Source: Billgrantia montanilacus (GTDB taxonomy: Bacteria; Pseudomonadota; Gammaproteobacteria; Pseudomonadales; Halomonadaceae). Taken from it: DNA of 64,000 bases. Below are positions 24,690 through 36,476 of this stretch, piece by piece; position 1 is the stretch's first letter; each line of letters opens with the position of its first letter. Both the position numbers and the translations under genes were made by a program. Under the pieces are notes generated by a model. The model was given only the letters and a program-made list of their open reading frames with translations. It was not told where the DNA came from and ran no database searches. The stretch spans positions 28,263 to 92,262 of the forward strand of contig NZ_QPII01000018.1 of assembly GCF_003336675.1 (NCBI RefSeq), read 5' to 3'.

Positions 24690-25570
24690 GGATGAGCGTC
24701 ACCCTCCTCAAGCGGTTGCCGCGCGTGACACCAGTCATCCAGCAGACGCCCCACCTCCAGCCGCCAGGGCTTCTGGTGAACGCCGAAGGCCTCCAGCACC
24801 CGCCGACAGTTGAGCACGCGCCGCAGCGGCTGGTCGTGGTGATGCTTGAGCGCCTTCACCTCCCCCAGCGCCACCTGCTCGCCCAGCCCCTCGAGGCGAG
24901 TCGACAGTTGAGTCCGCACCATGGTGGTAAAGGTATAGGCACTGACCGGTTCCGTACCCGCCAGGTGATAGGCGCCCCAGGCAGCGGAGCCGCAGCCAAG
25001 CTGGTGCAGCATGCCGATCAGTGCCATGGCCACGGCATCCGCCGAGGTGGGGCAGAAGATGACGTCCTGGGCGGCACGCACATCCTCCCCTCCCATCAGG
25101 CTGTCGATCACGCCACTGAGCCAGGCATGCCCACCCTCCAGGGCGAACAGGGGACCCAGCCGCACGATCAGGTGCCGGGGATGGCTGCTGCGGATCCGAT
25201 CCCCGATGGCGATCAGACGGCGCAGGCTCTCGTCCCGCGGCGCCGGGATCACATGCTCGTCGATCGGGGTGTCGAAGCCATCCTGGTAGAGCTGGTCGGA
25301 GACGCACCAGACCAACGGCGTATCGGTCTCGCGGCAAGCCGCAAGGACGATATCCACGCCTTCACCATGGCTCACCACTGCGGCTGGCTCAATCTCCATC
25401 GGCGCCGACAGCGGCGGAATGATCACCGCATCCGGCCGCAGCTCGATCAAGTAGGCGGCATCGATGGCGATACCGGGCTCGATAACCAGTTCGGTATCGC
25501 TTCTACGGTGCGCTACCCGGGCCAGCGCCAGGTTCAGGCAGTGACCGGCATCCAGTATGAGCAGCTTCAC
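24686..25570 (-). CDS. RmlD-like sugar-nucleotide-binding protein with degenerate Rossmann motif
   Basis: A 294-residue protein related to dTDP-4-dehydrorhamnose reductase and extended SDRs. The recognisable parts are a PRHLIVRLGPLFA strand, the DVIFCPTSADAVAMALIGML region and WGAYHLAGTEPVSAYTFTTMV. The N-terminus reads MKLLILDAGHCLNLAL, without the GxxGxxG dinucleotide motif, and no clear YxxxK is present, so oxidoreductase activity is doubtful. The start is GTG at 25570 with GGAGG six bases upstream. It is translationally coupled to plsC. Function unknown. Confidence 0.68.
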   Translation of the reverse strand: MKLLILDAGHCLNLALARVAHRRSDTELVIEPGIAIDAAYLIELRPDAVIIPPLSAPMEIEPAAVVSHGEGVDIVLAACRETDTPLVWCVSDQLYQDGFDTPIDEHVIPAPRDESLRRLIAIGDRIRSSHPRHLIVRLGPLFALEGGHAWLSGVIDSLMGGEDVRAAQDVIFCPTSADAVAMALIGMLHQLGCGSAAWGAYHLAGTEPVSAYTFTTMVRTQLSTRLEGLGEQVALGEVKALKHHHDQPLRRVLNCRRVLEAFGVHQKPWRLEVGRLLDDWCHARQPLEEGDAHP

Positions 25571-25601
25571 TCAACGCCTCCACCCGTCATGACAAGGAGC
25601 C

Positions 25602-26198
25602 TCAGAACGGAATCTCGTCATCGAAATCGTCGAAGCTTCCCGGATCAGGAGCACCGTAATTGCCCTGCTGCTGGCCACCCTGCTGCTGGCCACCTTGCTG
25701 ATGGCCGCCCTGCTGCGGTGACGCCGCCGGAGCTGGCCGCGGGGGCTGGGGCTGCCCACCGCCATAACCGCCCTGCTGTTGCGGGGGGGTACCGTAACCG
25801 CCCTGCTGGGGCGCCTGGGCCTGGCCGCCAAAGCCCGCACCCTGGCTGGGGGCATCCCCGGCGCGGGTATCGAGCATCTGCATGTCGTTGACCACGATCT
25901 CGGTGGTGTAGCGATCCTGGCCGTCCTGACCCTGCCACTTGCGTGTCTGCAGGCGGCCTTCGAGGTAGACCCTTGACCCTTTCTTCAGGTACTGCTGGGC
26001 GATCTCGGCCAGTCGGTTGAAGAGCACTACCGAGTGCCACTCGGTGCGCTCCTGCTTCTGGCCGCTTTGCTTGTCGGTCCACGTGTCGGTAGTGGCGACG
26101 CGCAGGTTGGCGACGGGACTGCCGGAAGGCATGAAGCGGACCTCGGGGTCCTGCCCCAGGTTGCCGATGAGAATGACCTTGTTGACACCACGGGCCAT
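25602..26198 (-). CDS. ssb: single-stranded DNA-binding protein
   Basis: A 198-residue SSB. The OB fold (about 1-110) starts MARGVNKVILIGNLGQDPEVRF. A low-complexity linker rich in Gln, Gly and Pro, with repeated QQGG units, follows, and the end is the acidic DFDDEIPF tail that recruits repair and replication partners. The start at 26198 gives the conserved N-terminus; an in-frame start nine codons upstream is not needed. It lies downstream of a yajR-type gene on the same strand, near uvrA, a common grouping. Confidence 0.96.
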   Translation of the reverse strand: MARGVNKVILIGNLGQDPEVRFMPSGSPVANLRVATTDTWTDKQSGQKQERTEWHSVVLFNRLAEIAQQYLKKGSRVYLEGRLQTRKWQGQDGQDRYTTEIVVNDMQMLDTRAGDAPSQGAGFGGQAQAPQQGGYGTPPQQQGGYGGGQPQPPRPAPAASPQQGGHQQGGQQQGGQQQGNYGAPDPGSFDDFDDEIPF

Positions 26199-26277
26199 GC
26201 TGGACTCCCTATTGGTTGTATACACTCGTTGTCATGAATTCCCGGCGGCGCCCTGTCGGCACCTGCCGAACTGCTCG

Positions 26278-27669
26278 TCAGCTACCGCGATCCTGGTTCG
26301 GCCGGACCAGTCGAGCCAGGGCGTCCCTGTCGAGGCGGCGCCGGTCCACTTTAAGATAGGCCAGCCGCTCTTCGGGCACGACCAGTACATCTTCAACGCC
26401 GGCCACCTCGGCGAAGCTCGCCATCAGGGTGTCCAGCGTATCCTCCTGCTGCTCTTCATCCAGCTCGAAGACTTCACTCGAGAGGTGAGGCGGAGCCGGC
26501 ATGCCCAGCATCAACAGCCACCATATGCCGGCAAGCAGGGCGCTGCCAATAAAGACGGCAGGCAACCCCCACTGCTGGGCCAGGAAGCCCCCCAGCACGC
26601 CGCCGAGGAAGGCGCCCAGGAACTGGCTGGTGGAGTAGACGCCCATGGCCGTGCCCTTCGCTCCTGCCGGTGCCAGCTTGCTGAGCATAGAAGGCAGCGT
26701 CGCCTCGAGCAGATTGAAGGCCGTGAAGAAGAGCAGCAACCAGGCGAACAGCGCCCAGGCGCCGGTGCCGATCCCGGCCAGTCCCGCCAGGCTGACGGCA
26801 ATGGCGCCAATCGCCAGCAGGCACATGCCCTTCATGCGCTGGCGCTTCTCGGCCAGCACCACCAGCGGCACCATGCAGAGGAAGGCCAGCAGCATGATGC
26901 CCAAGTAGGTCAGTCCGTGTCGCTCGACGTCGATGCCCGCCTCGAGCAGACGAAAGGGTACCGCGACGAAGATCGCCATCAGCACCAGATGCAGGGAGAA
27001 GATCGACAGGTCGAGCCGCCACAGGTCGGCCCGGGTGAGTATCACCGCCAGCTGCCGGCGGTCGATACCCACATCGCGATGGCGCATGCGGCGGGGCGCC
27101 GGTGGCACCAGCTTCCACAGCACCACCAGACCGAGCGCGGCCAGCATGGCCGTAAACCAGAACACCGACGACAACCCGAAGGTCGCCGCCAGCCAAGGCC
27201 CCAACACCATGGCCACCGCGAACGCCACGCCGATGGAGAGTCCGATGGTGGCCATGGCCGCCGTACGCACCTGCTCCCGGGTCTGGTCGGCCAGCAGTGC
27301 CATGATCGCTGCGGCGACGGCCCCGCTCCCCTGGAGGCAGCGGCCCAGGATCACGCCGCCGATGGTATCCGCACCGGCAGCCACCACGCTGCCGATCAGG
27401 AACAGCAGCAGCCCGCCGGCAATGACAGGCTTGCGGCCGATACGATCGGAGAGCAGGCCGAAGGGAATCTGCAGTATCGCCTGGGTCAGCCCGTAGACCC
27501 CCAGGGCCAGCCCTATCAGCAAGGGTGTGGCGCCGGCCAGCTCGTCGGCATACAGGGCCAGCACCGGCAACACCATGAACAGCCCCAGCATCCGCGTGGC
27601 ATACAGGCTCGCCAGGCCGGTGATGGCCCGCCGTTCGGTGGCTAGCAGCAGTCCAGAGACCTTGCGCAT
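26278..27669 (-). CDS. MFS transporter of the YajR type with C-terminal YAM domain
   Basis: A 463-residue major facilitator. It has about 12 membrane helices, the motif A region GLLSDRIGRKPV between helices 2 and 3, and R-rich loop residues. After the last helix there is a soluble stretch of about 70 residues (LMASFAEVAGVEDVLVVPEERLAYLKVDRRRLD) that fits the ferredoxin-like YAM domain of E. coli YajR. Its substrate is unknown; YajR is a proton-driven putative drug exporter. It is divergent from uvrA and precedes ssb. Confidence 0.85.
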   Translation of the reverse strand: MRKVSGLLLATERRAITGLASLYATRMLGLFMVLPVLALYADELAGATPLLIGLALGVYGLTQAILQIPFGLLSDRIGRKPVIAGGLLLFLIGSVVAAGADTIGGVILGRCLQGSGAVAAAIMALLADQTREQVRTAAMATIGLSIGVAFAVAMVLGPWLAATFGLSSVFWFTAMLAALGLVVLWKLVPPAPRRMRHRDVGIDRRQLAVILTRADLWRLDLSIFSLHLVLMAIFVAVPFRLLEAGIDVERHGLTYLGIMLLAFLCMVPLVVLAEKRQRMKGMCLLAIGAIAVSLAGLAGIGTGAWALFAWLLLFFTAFNLLEATLPSMLSKLAPAGAKGTAMGVYSTSQFLGAFLGGVLGGFLAQQWGLPAVFIGSALLAGIWWLLMLGMPAPPHLSSEVFELDEEQQEDTLDTLMASFAEVAGVEDVLVVPEERLAYLKVDRRRLDRDALARLVRPNQDRGS

Positions 27670-27795
27670 AGAGTGACGAGAATCCGTGGGTAGGCGGGCT
27701 CGAAGCCCTTAGGTGAACCGCCTATTCTATCGGTTCCGGAGCACACAGGAAACGTCCCCGCCACAGCCGCTTTGCTGCCCGGCGTACCGCGGACG

Positions 27796-27801
27796 TATAA
27801 T
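27796..27801 (+). promoter_or_regulatory. -10 hexamer of uvrA
   Basis: A perfect TATAAT 30 bases before the uvrA ATG, without a clear -35 at 16-18 bases. I could not find a CTGT-N8-ACAG LexA box around it. Confidence 0.45.
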
Positions 27802-27831
27802 CGAGGTTTTGCCGTGCGTCACGAGGTGGGA

Positions 27832-30693
<2,862 letters not shown>

Positions 30694-30715
30694 GCTGGAA
30701 ATATGAGAGTGCGCA

Positions 30716-30746
30716 AAAAAACCGGCTCCCAAGGGAGCCGGTTTTT
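30716..30746. terminator. bidirectional terminator between uvrA and rplQ
   Basis: A perfect stem, ACCGGCTCCC/GGGAGCCGGT, with loop AA, flanked by A and T runs. It ends uvrA on the plus strand and the alpha operon on the minus strand. Confidence 0.93.
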
Positions 30747-30790
30747 GCTTTGCTGCTACAGCGTTGCCGGGACAGGCCCGAAGCCGAGGA

Positions 30791-31186
30791 TCACTCCTCG
30801 ACGGCAACCTCTTCCTCGGACTCGACGATCGGACGATCGACCAGCTCGACGAAGGCCATCGGCGCGTTGTCGCCGGTGCGGAAACCGCACTTGAGAATAC
30901 GGACGTAACCGCCCGGACGCTCGGCGTAACGCGGGCCCAGCTCATTGAAGAGCTTGCCGACCGCTTCCTTCGAGCGGGTACGGCTGAAGGCCAGACGACG
31001 GTTGGCGACGCTGTCCTGCTTGGCCAGGGTGATCAGCGGCTCGATGACGCGACGCAGCTCCTTGGCCTTGGGCAGGGTTGTCTTGATCACTTCATGTTCG
31101 ACCAGCGAGACGGACATGTTCTTGAACATGGCCTGGCGGTGCGAGCTGGTACGATTCAGGTGACGACCACTCTTACGATGACGCAT
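30791..31186 (-). CDS. rplQ: 50S ribosomal protein L17
   Basis: A 131-residue L17, starting MRHRKSGRHLNRTSSHRQAM, with the conserved core RTTLPKAKELRR-like segment. It has a short acidic tail (ESEEEVAVEE) beyond the conserved core. Last gene of the alpha operon, 39 bases after rpoA, and followed by a terminator. Confidence 0.97.
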   Translation of the reverse strand: MRHRKSGRHLNRTSSHRQAMFKNMSVSLVEHEVIKTTLPKAKELRRVIEPLITLAKQDSVANRRLAFSRTRSKEAVGKLFNELGPRYAERPGGYVRILKCGFRTGDNAPMAFVELVDRPIVESEEEVAVEE

Positions 31187-31225
31187 GGTTGCTATTCCTT
31201 ACCAAACTGGGACTCGAGTCGACGC

Positions 31226-32224
31226 TCACGCAGAGGCCTTGTCGTCCTTCAGGCTTGCCGGAGGCCAATTCTCCAACCGCATGCCCAGGGACAGACCGCG
31301 TGCTGCCAACACGTCCTTGATTTCATTCAAAGACTTCTTGCCGAGGTTCGGCGTCTTCAACAGCTCGACTTCGGTACGCTGAATCAGATCGCCGATGTAG
31401 TAGATATTCTCGGCCTTCAGACAGTTGGCGCTGCGGACGGTCAGCTCGAGATCGTCTACGGGGCGCAGCAGGATGGGATCGATGTGATCCTCTTCCTCCT
31501 CGACTTCCTGTTCCTTGTCGGCTTCCAGGTCGACGAACGCTGCCAGCTGCTCCTGCAGGATGGTGGCGCTGCGACGGATCGCTTCCTCGGGATCCAGGGT
31601 GCCGTCGGTCTCCAGATCGATGATCAGCTTGTCGAGATCGGTACGCTGCTCGACACGCGCGGCATCGACCGCATAGGAGACACGACGCACGGGGCTGAAG
31701 GTGGCATCCAGCTGCAGGCGACCGATGGCGCGAGACTCGTCGTCGGCGCCGACACGGGCATCCGCCGGCTCGTAACCGCGGCCACGGGCAATCTTCAGCT
31801 GCATCTTGAGCTCGGCGCCCTCGTTGACGTGAGCGATGACATGATCCGGATTGACGATTTCGACGTCATGGTCAAGAACGATGTCACCCGCTGTCACAAC
31901 GGCCGGGCCCTGCTTGTTCAGCGAGAGCACCGCCTCGTCACGACTGTGCATGCGGATGGCCACGTCCTTGAGGTTCAGGAGGATCTCGATGACATCTTCC
32001 TGAACACCCTCGATCGCGCTGTACTCATGCTCAACACCCGAGATCTCGACTTCCACCACGGCACAGCCAGGCATGGACGAGAGCAGAATGCGACGCAACG
32101 CATTCCCGAGGGTGTGGCCAAAGCCACGCTCGAAGGGCTCGAGTACGATCTTCGCGTGATGAGCGCTGATCTCTTCGACCTTGATATCGCGCGGACGGAG
32201 AAACTCTGTCACTGAACGCTGCAT
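31226..32224 (-). CDS. rpoA: RNA polymerase alpha subunit
   Basis: A 332-residue alpha subunit. The N-terminal dimerisation and assembly domain (about 1-235) contains LEPFERGFGHTLGNALRRILLSSMPG. A flexible acidic linker (EQEVEEEEDHIDP) follows, and the C-terminal domain (about 248-332) holds the VRSANCLKAENIYYIGDLIQRTE helix-hairpin region that binds UP elements and activators. It lies between rpsD and rplQ in the usual alpha operon order. Confidence 0.98.
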   Translation of the reverse strand: MQRSVTEFLRPRDIKVEEISAHHAKIVLEPFERGFGHTLGNALRRILLSSMPGCAVVEVEISGVEHEYSAIEGVQEDVIEILLNLKDVAIRMHSRDEAVLSLNKQGPAVVTAGDIVLDHDVEIVNPDHVIAHVNEGAELKMQLKIARGRGYEPADARVGADDESRAIGRLQLDATFSPVRRVSYAVDAARVEQRTDLDKLIIDLETDGTLDPEEAIRRSATILQEQLAAFVDLEADKEQEVEEEEDHIDPILLRPVDDLELTVRSANCLKAENIYYIGDLIQRTEVELLKTPNLGKKSLNEIKDVLAARGLSLGMRLENWPPASLKDDKASA

Positions 32225-32306
32225 AACTACACCTTTAAGGCTGCCTAACGGTTACTCGGTACTCGTTGCCGGCCCCGAAGGACCGGCACGACGCGGTCAG
32301 CGGCGC

Positions 32307-32927
32307 TTACTTCGAGTACAGCTCGACGATCAGGTTTTCGTTGATGTCGGCAGACAGGTCGCCGCGTTCCGGGATAGCCTTGAAGGTGCCTTCCATCTTC
32401 TTCGCGTCCACTTCGATCCAGACGACCTCACCGCGATTCGCGGCAATGGAGAGCGCACTCTGGATGCGCGCCTGGTTCTTGGCTTTCTCGCGAATGGAGA
32501 CCACGTCACCGGGCTTGACCTGGTAGGACGCCACGTTGACGGTGCGGCCGTTGACGGCGATAGCCTTGTGGCTCACCAGCTGACGTGCTTCAGAGCGGGT
32601 GGAACCAAAGCCCATACGGTAGACGACGTTGTCCAGTCGGGTTTCGAGCAGCTGCAGAAGGACTTCGCCGGTGGCGCCGGAGCGACGGGCGGCTTCCTTG
32701 TAGTAGCTGCGGAACTGCTTTTCGAGTACGCCATACATACGACGTACTTTCTGCTTCTCGCGAAGCTGCAAGCCGTAGTCTGAAAGACGCTGACGGCGCT
32801 GGCCGTGCACACCCGGAATCTGCTCGGATTTGCACTTCTTCTCGAAGGGAGTCACACCGCTCTTCAGAAAGAGGTCGGTGCCTTCACGACGAGACAGTTT
32901 GCACTTCGGTCCAATATAACGAGCCAT
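32307..32927 (-). CDS. rpsD: 30S ribosomal protein S4
   Basis: A 206-residue S4, starting MARYIGPKCKLSRREGTDL, with an S4 RNA-binding domain (about 95-160, LDNVVYRMGFGSTRSEARQLVSHKAI). S4 nucleates 30S assembly and in E. coli represses the alpha operon by binding its leader; a strong hairpin that could serve this lies before rpsM at 33780-33816. Confidence 0.98.
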   Translation of the reverse strand: MARYIGPKCKLSRREGTDLFLKSGVTPFEKKCKSEQIPGVHGQRRQRLSDYGLQLREKQKVRRMYGVLEKQFRSYYKEAARRSGATGEVLLQLLETRLDNVVYRMGFGSTRSEARQLVSHKAIAVNGRTVNVASYQVKPGDVVSIREKAKNQARIQSALSIAANRGEVVWIEVDAKKMEGTFKAIPERGDLSADINENLIVELYSK

Positions 32928-32939
32928 GAATCTGTCTCC

Positions 32940-33326
32940 TTAAACGCGGCGTTTCTTCGGCGGACGGCAGCCATTGTGGGGAATGGGCGTCGCGTCGGTG
33001 ATGCTCTGCACGCGGAAGCCGGCAGCGCTCAGGGCGCGTACGGCGGATTCACGGCCAGGACCGGGGCCCTTGACCAGCACGTCGACGTTTTTCACACCAT
33101 ACTCGGCTGCAGCAGTCGCTGCACGTTCGCTTGCCACTTGAGCAGCGAACGGGGTGCTCTTGCGAGAACCACGAAAACCCGAACCACCGGCAGTCGCCCA
33201 AGAGAGAGCGTTGCCCTGGCGGTCTGTGATCGTCACGATCGTGTTGTTAAAAGAGGCGTGGATATGCGCGATGGCATCCACTACCTGCTTTTTAACCTTT
33301 TTACGGTTGCTACGCGGGTTAGCCAT
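32940..33326 (-). CDS. rpsK: 30S ribosomal protein S11
   Basis: A 128-residue S11, from MANPRSNRKKVKKQVVDAIAHIHASFNNTIV to the conserved C-terminal DATPIPHNGCRPPKKRRV. It forms part of the 30S platform. It sits 39 bases after rpsM and 12 before rpsD. Confidence 0.98.
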   Translation of the reverse strand: MANPRSNRKKVKKQVVDAIAHIHASFNNTIVTITDRQGNALSWATAGGSGFRGSRKSTPFAAQVASERAATAAAEYGVKNVDVLVKGPGPGRESAVRALSAAGFRVQSITDATPIPHNGCRPPKKRRV

Positions 33327-33365
33327 GTTGATGTCGTTTCCTGTCTTTACGCCAGAACGTGCGTG

Positions 33366-33722
33366 TTACTTGCGAATCGGCTTGCGCGGGCCCTTGCGGG
33401 TACGCGCGTTGGTCTTGGTACGCTGACCACGCAGCGGAAGACCGCGACGATGACGCAGACCACGATAGCAACCCAGGTCCATGAGACGCTTGATGTTGAG
33501 CGTCACATCACGACGAAGGTCGCCTTCTACGGTGTACTTGCCGACTTCACTACGCAGGGCATCCACTTCTTCAGAGGAGAGCTCCTGAATCTTTGCAGTC
33601 GGCGCGATGCCGGTGGCGGCACAAATCTGCTGTGCACGCGTACGGCCAATCCCGAAGATATAGGTCAGCGAGATCGCCGCATGCTTGTTGTCCGGGATAT
33701 TGACGCCTGCAATACGGGCCAT
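33366..33722 (-). CDS. rpsM: 30S ribosomal protein S13
   Basis: A 118-residue S13, starting MARIAGVNIPDNKHAAISLTY and ending in the basic RTKTNARTRKGPRKPIRK tail that reaches the decoding region. First of the classical alpha-operon genes; the 121-base gap upstream contains a strong hairpin. Confidence 0.98.
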   Translation of the reverse strand: MARIAGVNIPDNKHAAISLTYIFGIGRTRAQQICAATGIAPTAKIQELSSEEVDALRSEVGKYTVEGDLRRDVTLNIKRLMDLGCYRGLRHRRGLPLRGQRTKTNARTRKGPRKPIRK

Positions 33723-33779
33723 CAGCTTACTCCGAAATTTGAGCGGCTTGCTCGTTTAGTCACTACAAAAGGCGCAACA

Positions 33780-33816
33780 GCATACCCCTTTACCCGATAA
33801 AGGGCAAGGGGCATGC
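33780..33816 (-). promoter_or_regulatory. hairpin before rpsM, candidate S4 translational control site
   Basis: On the minus strand, GCATGCCCCTT pairs with AAGGGGTATGC (one G-U), and inside it CCC pairs with GGG. The position between rpmJ and rpsM is that of the E. coli alpha operon leader, which S4 binds. A pseudoknot is not proven here. Confidence 0.5.
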
Positions 33817-33843
33817 CTGCACCGCTTTCAATAAACGCCAGAA

Positions 33844-33957
33844 TCAACCCTGGCGCTGCTTGTGCCGCGGTTCGATGCAGATGACGCGAACGGCGCCATT
33901 GCGACGAATGATCTTGCAGTTGCGGCACATCTTCTTGACGGAAGCTCGAACTTTCAT
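33844..33957 (-). CDS. rpmJ: 50S ribosomal protein L36 (zinc form)
   Basis: A 37-residue protein starting MKVRASVKKMCRNCKIIRRN and ending in KQRQG. Cys11, Cys14 and Cys27 with His32 make the zinc site, so this is the C+ type. It lies between secY and rpsM, where L36 is expected. Confidence 0.97.
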   Translation of the reverse strand: MKVRASVKKMCRNCKIIRRNGAVRVICIEPRHKQRQG

Positions 33958-34006
33958 CGTTCCTTCTCCAAAATCGGCACGCGGCGCGCCAAATCACCGG
34001 CGCGGC

Positions 34007-35338
34007 TCAGCGCATGATGCCGCCGCTGCCATAGCCTTTCAGGTTGGACTTCTTCATTACCGAGTCATACTGATGCGACATGAGGTGCGACTGCACCTGG
34101 GCCATGAAGTCCATGATCACTACCACTACGATCAGCAGGGACGTACCACCGAAGAAGAACGGCACGTTCCAGGCAACGATCAGGAACTGGGGCATCAACG
34201 AGACCCCAGTAATGTAGAGGGCACCGAACAGGGTCAAACGCGTCATGACCTTGTCGACATAGCGAGCGGTCTGTTCACCCGGGCGTATGCCCGGCAGGAA
34301 GGCGCCCGACTTCTTGAGATTGTCGGCGACATCCTTGGGATTGAAGACCAGCGCTGTGTAAAAGAAGCAGAAGAATATCACCGCCGCGCCGAAAAGCAAG
34401 ATATACAGTGGCTGACCCGGGCCCAGGGCCTGGGAAGCACGCTGCAACCACTCCATGCCGTCACCGGCCCCTACCCACTGCCCCAGTGATGCCGGGAACA
34501 ACAGGATGCTGGAGGCGAAGATGGCCGGAATGACGCCAGCCATATTCACCTTCAGCGGCAGGTAGCTGCTCTGGCCGGCATACATCTTGTTGCCGACCTG
34601 ACGACGCGGGTAGTTCACCGTAATCCGACGCTGGCCCCGCTCGATGAACACCACGAAAGCCACCGTGGCGACACCCAGTACGGAAAGTGCCAGCAGCGGC
34701 AACACGTTCCACGCGCCTTCGTTGCGGGCCAGCTCGAAAGCCTGCCCCACGGCACCCGGAAGCCCGGCGACGATACCGGCGAAGATCAGCAGCGAGATGC
34801 CGTTGCCGATGCCCTTCTCGGTGATCTGCTCACCCAGCCACATCAGGAACACCGCACCGGTCACGAAGCTGACGATGGCAGTGAAGTAGAAACTGAAGTC
34901 GGCCGTGTAGGCAATGCCCTGGCTGGCCAGGCCCACCGACATGCCGGTGGCCTGAACAAAGGCCAGCAACACCGTGCCGTAGCGGGTGTACTGGCTGATC
35001 TTGCGGCGGCCGGCCTCGCCTTCCTTCTTGAGCTGCTCAAGATGGGGTGAGACCGCGGTCAAGAGCTGCATGATGATCGACGCCGAGATGTACGGCATGA
35101 TCCCCAGCGCCATGATGCTCATGCGCTCCAGCGCACCACCCGAGAACATGTTGAACATGCCCAGGATGGTACCCTGCTGCTCCCTGAACAAGGCAGCAAG
35201 CTGGTCAGGATTGATACCGGGCACGGGGATATGGGCACCAATACGGTACACCACGATGGCGAGGAGCACGAAGCGCAGACGCGCCCATAGTTCACTCAGA
35301 CCGCTGCCCATCGCCGGCATGTTTCCTGACTTGGCCAT
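34007..35338 (-). CDS. secY: protein translocase subunit SecY
   Basis: The pore subunit of the SecYEG translocon. The 443-residue protein has ten predicted membrane helices and conserved parts such as GSGLSELWARLRFVLLAIVVYRIGAHIPVPGI, a plug region after the first helix, and the cytoplasmic loop RRITVNYPRRQVG. It directly follows the rplO stop. SecE, its partner, is encoded at 60792. Confidence 0.98.
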   Translation of the reverse strand: MAKSGNMPAMGSGLSELWARLRFVLLAIVVYRIGAHIPVPGINPDQLAALFREQQGTILGMFNMFSGGALERMSIMALGIMPYISASIIMQLLTAVSPHLEQLKKEGEAGRRKISQYTRYGTVLLAFVQATGMSVGLASQGIAYTADFSFYFTAIVSFVTGAVFLMWLGEQITEKGIGNGISLLIFAGIVAGLPGAVGQAFELARNEGAWNVLPLLALSVLGVATVAFVVFIERGQRRITVNYPRRQVGNKMYAGQSSYLPLKVNMAGVIPAIFASSILLFPASLGQWVGAGDGMEWLQRASQALGPGQPLYILLFGAAVIFFCFFYTALVFNPKDVADNLKKSGAFLPGIRPGEQTARYVDKVMTRLTLFGALYITGVSLMPQFLIVAWNVPFFFGGTSLLIVVVVIMDFMAQVQSHLMSHQYDSVMKKSNLKGYGSGGIMR

Positions 35339-35773
35339 TTAGTCCTCTACCTTGCCACCGGCGGCTTCGATTGCAGCACGGGCACCTTTGGTGACCTTGA
35401 TGCCGCGAACCGTGACCGCCTTGTTGACGTCGCCGGAAAGGATGATTTTCGCGTGCAGCGTGGCATCCTTGAGCACATTGGCGTCCTTGAGAGTCGCCAT
35501 GGTGACTTCATCACCTGCCACCTTGGAGAGCTCGCTCAGGCGAACTTCTTCAGAGACCAGCGACTTCGCAGACGTGAAGCCGAATTTGGGCAGGCGACGC
35601 TGCAGCGGCATCTGACCGCCCTCGAAACCAGGCTTCACACTACCGCCGCTGCGCGACTTCTGGCCCTTGTGGCCACGACCGCCGGTCTTGCCCAGACCGG
35701 AGCCGATGCCACGACCGACACGCTTTTCGGCGTGCTTGGAACCCGGTGCCGGGCTCAGGCTATTGAGTTTCAT
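35339..35773 (-). CDS. rplO: 50S ribosomal protein L15
   Basis: A 144-residue L15, starting MKLNSLSPAPGSKHAEKRVGRGIGSG, with the Gly-rich KTGGRGHKGQKSRSGG extension that enters the 23S core. Its stop abuts the secY start. Conserved spc operon position after rpmD. Confidence 0.98.
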   Translation of the reverse strand: MKLNSLSPAPGSKHAEKRVGRGIGSGLGKTGGRGHKGQKSRSGGSVKPGFEGGQMPLQRRLPKFGFTSAKSLVSEEVRLSELSKVAGDEVTMATLKDANVLKDATLHAKIILSGDVNKAVTVRGIKVTKGARAAIEAAGGKVED

Positions 35774-35776
35774 GGA

Positions 35777-35959
35777 TTACTCTCCCTCAACACGCACAAG
35801 GTAATTAACCTTGTGGATCATGCCGCGAACGGCAGGGGTGTCTTCCAGTTCAACCGTGTGACCAATGCGACGCAGACCCAGGCCTTTCATGGTGGCCTTG
35901 TGCTTGGGCAGTGTGCCGATGGTGCTGCGGGTCTGGGTAACCTTGAGTGTTGCTGCCAT
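35777..35959 (-). CDS. rpmD: 50S ribosomal protein L30
   Basis: A 60-residue L30, MAATLKVTQTRSTIGTLPKH through VNYLVRVEGE. I chose the ATG at 35959. The frame stays open further upstream into rpsE, but only this start gives the family N-terminus. It lies between rpsE and rplO. Confidence 0.97.
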   Translation of the reverse strand: MAATLKVTQTRSTIGTLPKHKATMKGLGLRRIGHTVELEDTPAVRGMIHKVNYLVRVEGE

Positions 35960-35964
35960 GGTAT

Positions 35965-36465
35965 TCACCCCGTGATCGCGTCGACAGACAGACCGCGCTT
36001 GGCGGCGATGTCGTCCGGCGACTGCATGGAAGCGAGGCCCTTGACGGTTGCCCGCACCACGTTCACCGGATTGGTGGAGCCGTAGCACTTGGCCAGGACG
36101 TCGTGGACGCCAGCCAGCTCGAGCACGGAGCGCATGGCACCGCCAGCGATGATCCCGGTACCTTCGGAGGCCGGCTGCATGTACACCTTGGAGGCACCGT
36201 GACGGGCCTTGACCGGGTACTGCAGCGTGTGGCCCTTCAGGCTGACCTTGACCATGTTGCGGCGCGCCTGGTCCATGGCCTTCTGGATCGCGACCGGCAC
36301 TTCACGCGCCTTGCCACGACCGAAGCCCACACGACCATTGCCGTCGCCGACGACGGTCAGAGCGGTGAAGCCGAAAATCCGGCCACCCTTGACCACCTTG
36401 GCGACACGGTTGACCTGTACGAGCTTTTCCTGCAGGTCGCCGGTGTTCTGTTCGTTCTTCGCCAT
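35965..36465 (-). CDS. rpsE: 30S ribosomal protein S5
   Basis: A 166-residue S5 with the double-stranded RNA-binding-like N-terminal part (EKLVQVNRVAKVVKGGRIFGF) and the loop VGDGNGRVGFGRGKAREVP, where spectinomycin resistance changes arise; the residues here look wild type. It is 5 bases upstream of rpmD. Confidence 0.98.
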   Translation of the reverse strand: MAKNEQNTGDLQEKLVQVNRVAKVVKGGRIFGFTALTVVGDGNGRVGFGRGKAREVPVAIQKAMDQARRNMVKVSLKGHTLQYPVKARHGASKVYMQPASEGTGIIAGGAMRSVLELAGVHDVLAKCYGSTNPVNVVRATVKGLASMQSPDDIAAKRGLSVDAITG

Positions 36466-36476
36466 CGTAAAACCCT

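Noticed and set aside
27670..27831. LexA (SOS) box in front of uvrA, and also in front of ssb (26199-26277)
   Set aside because: I could not find CTGT-N8-ACAG or a close variant in either place. TTGTATACAC before ssb looks partly palindromic but does not fit.
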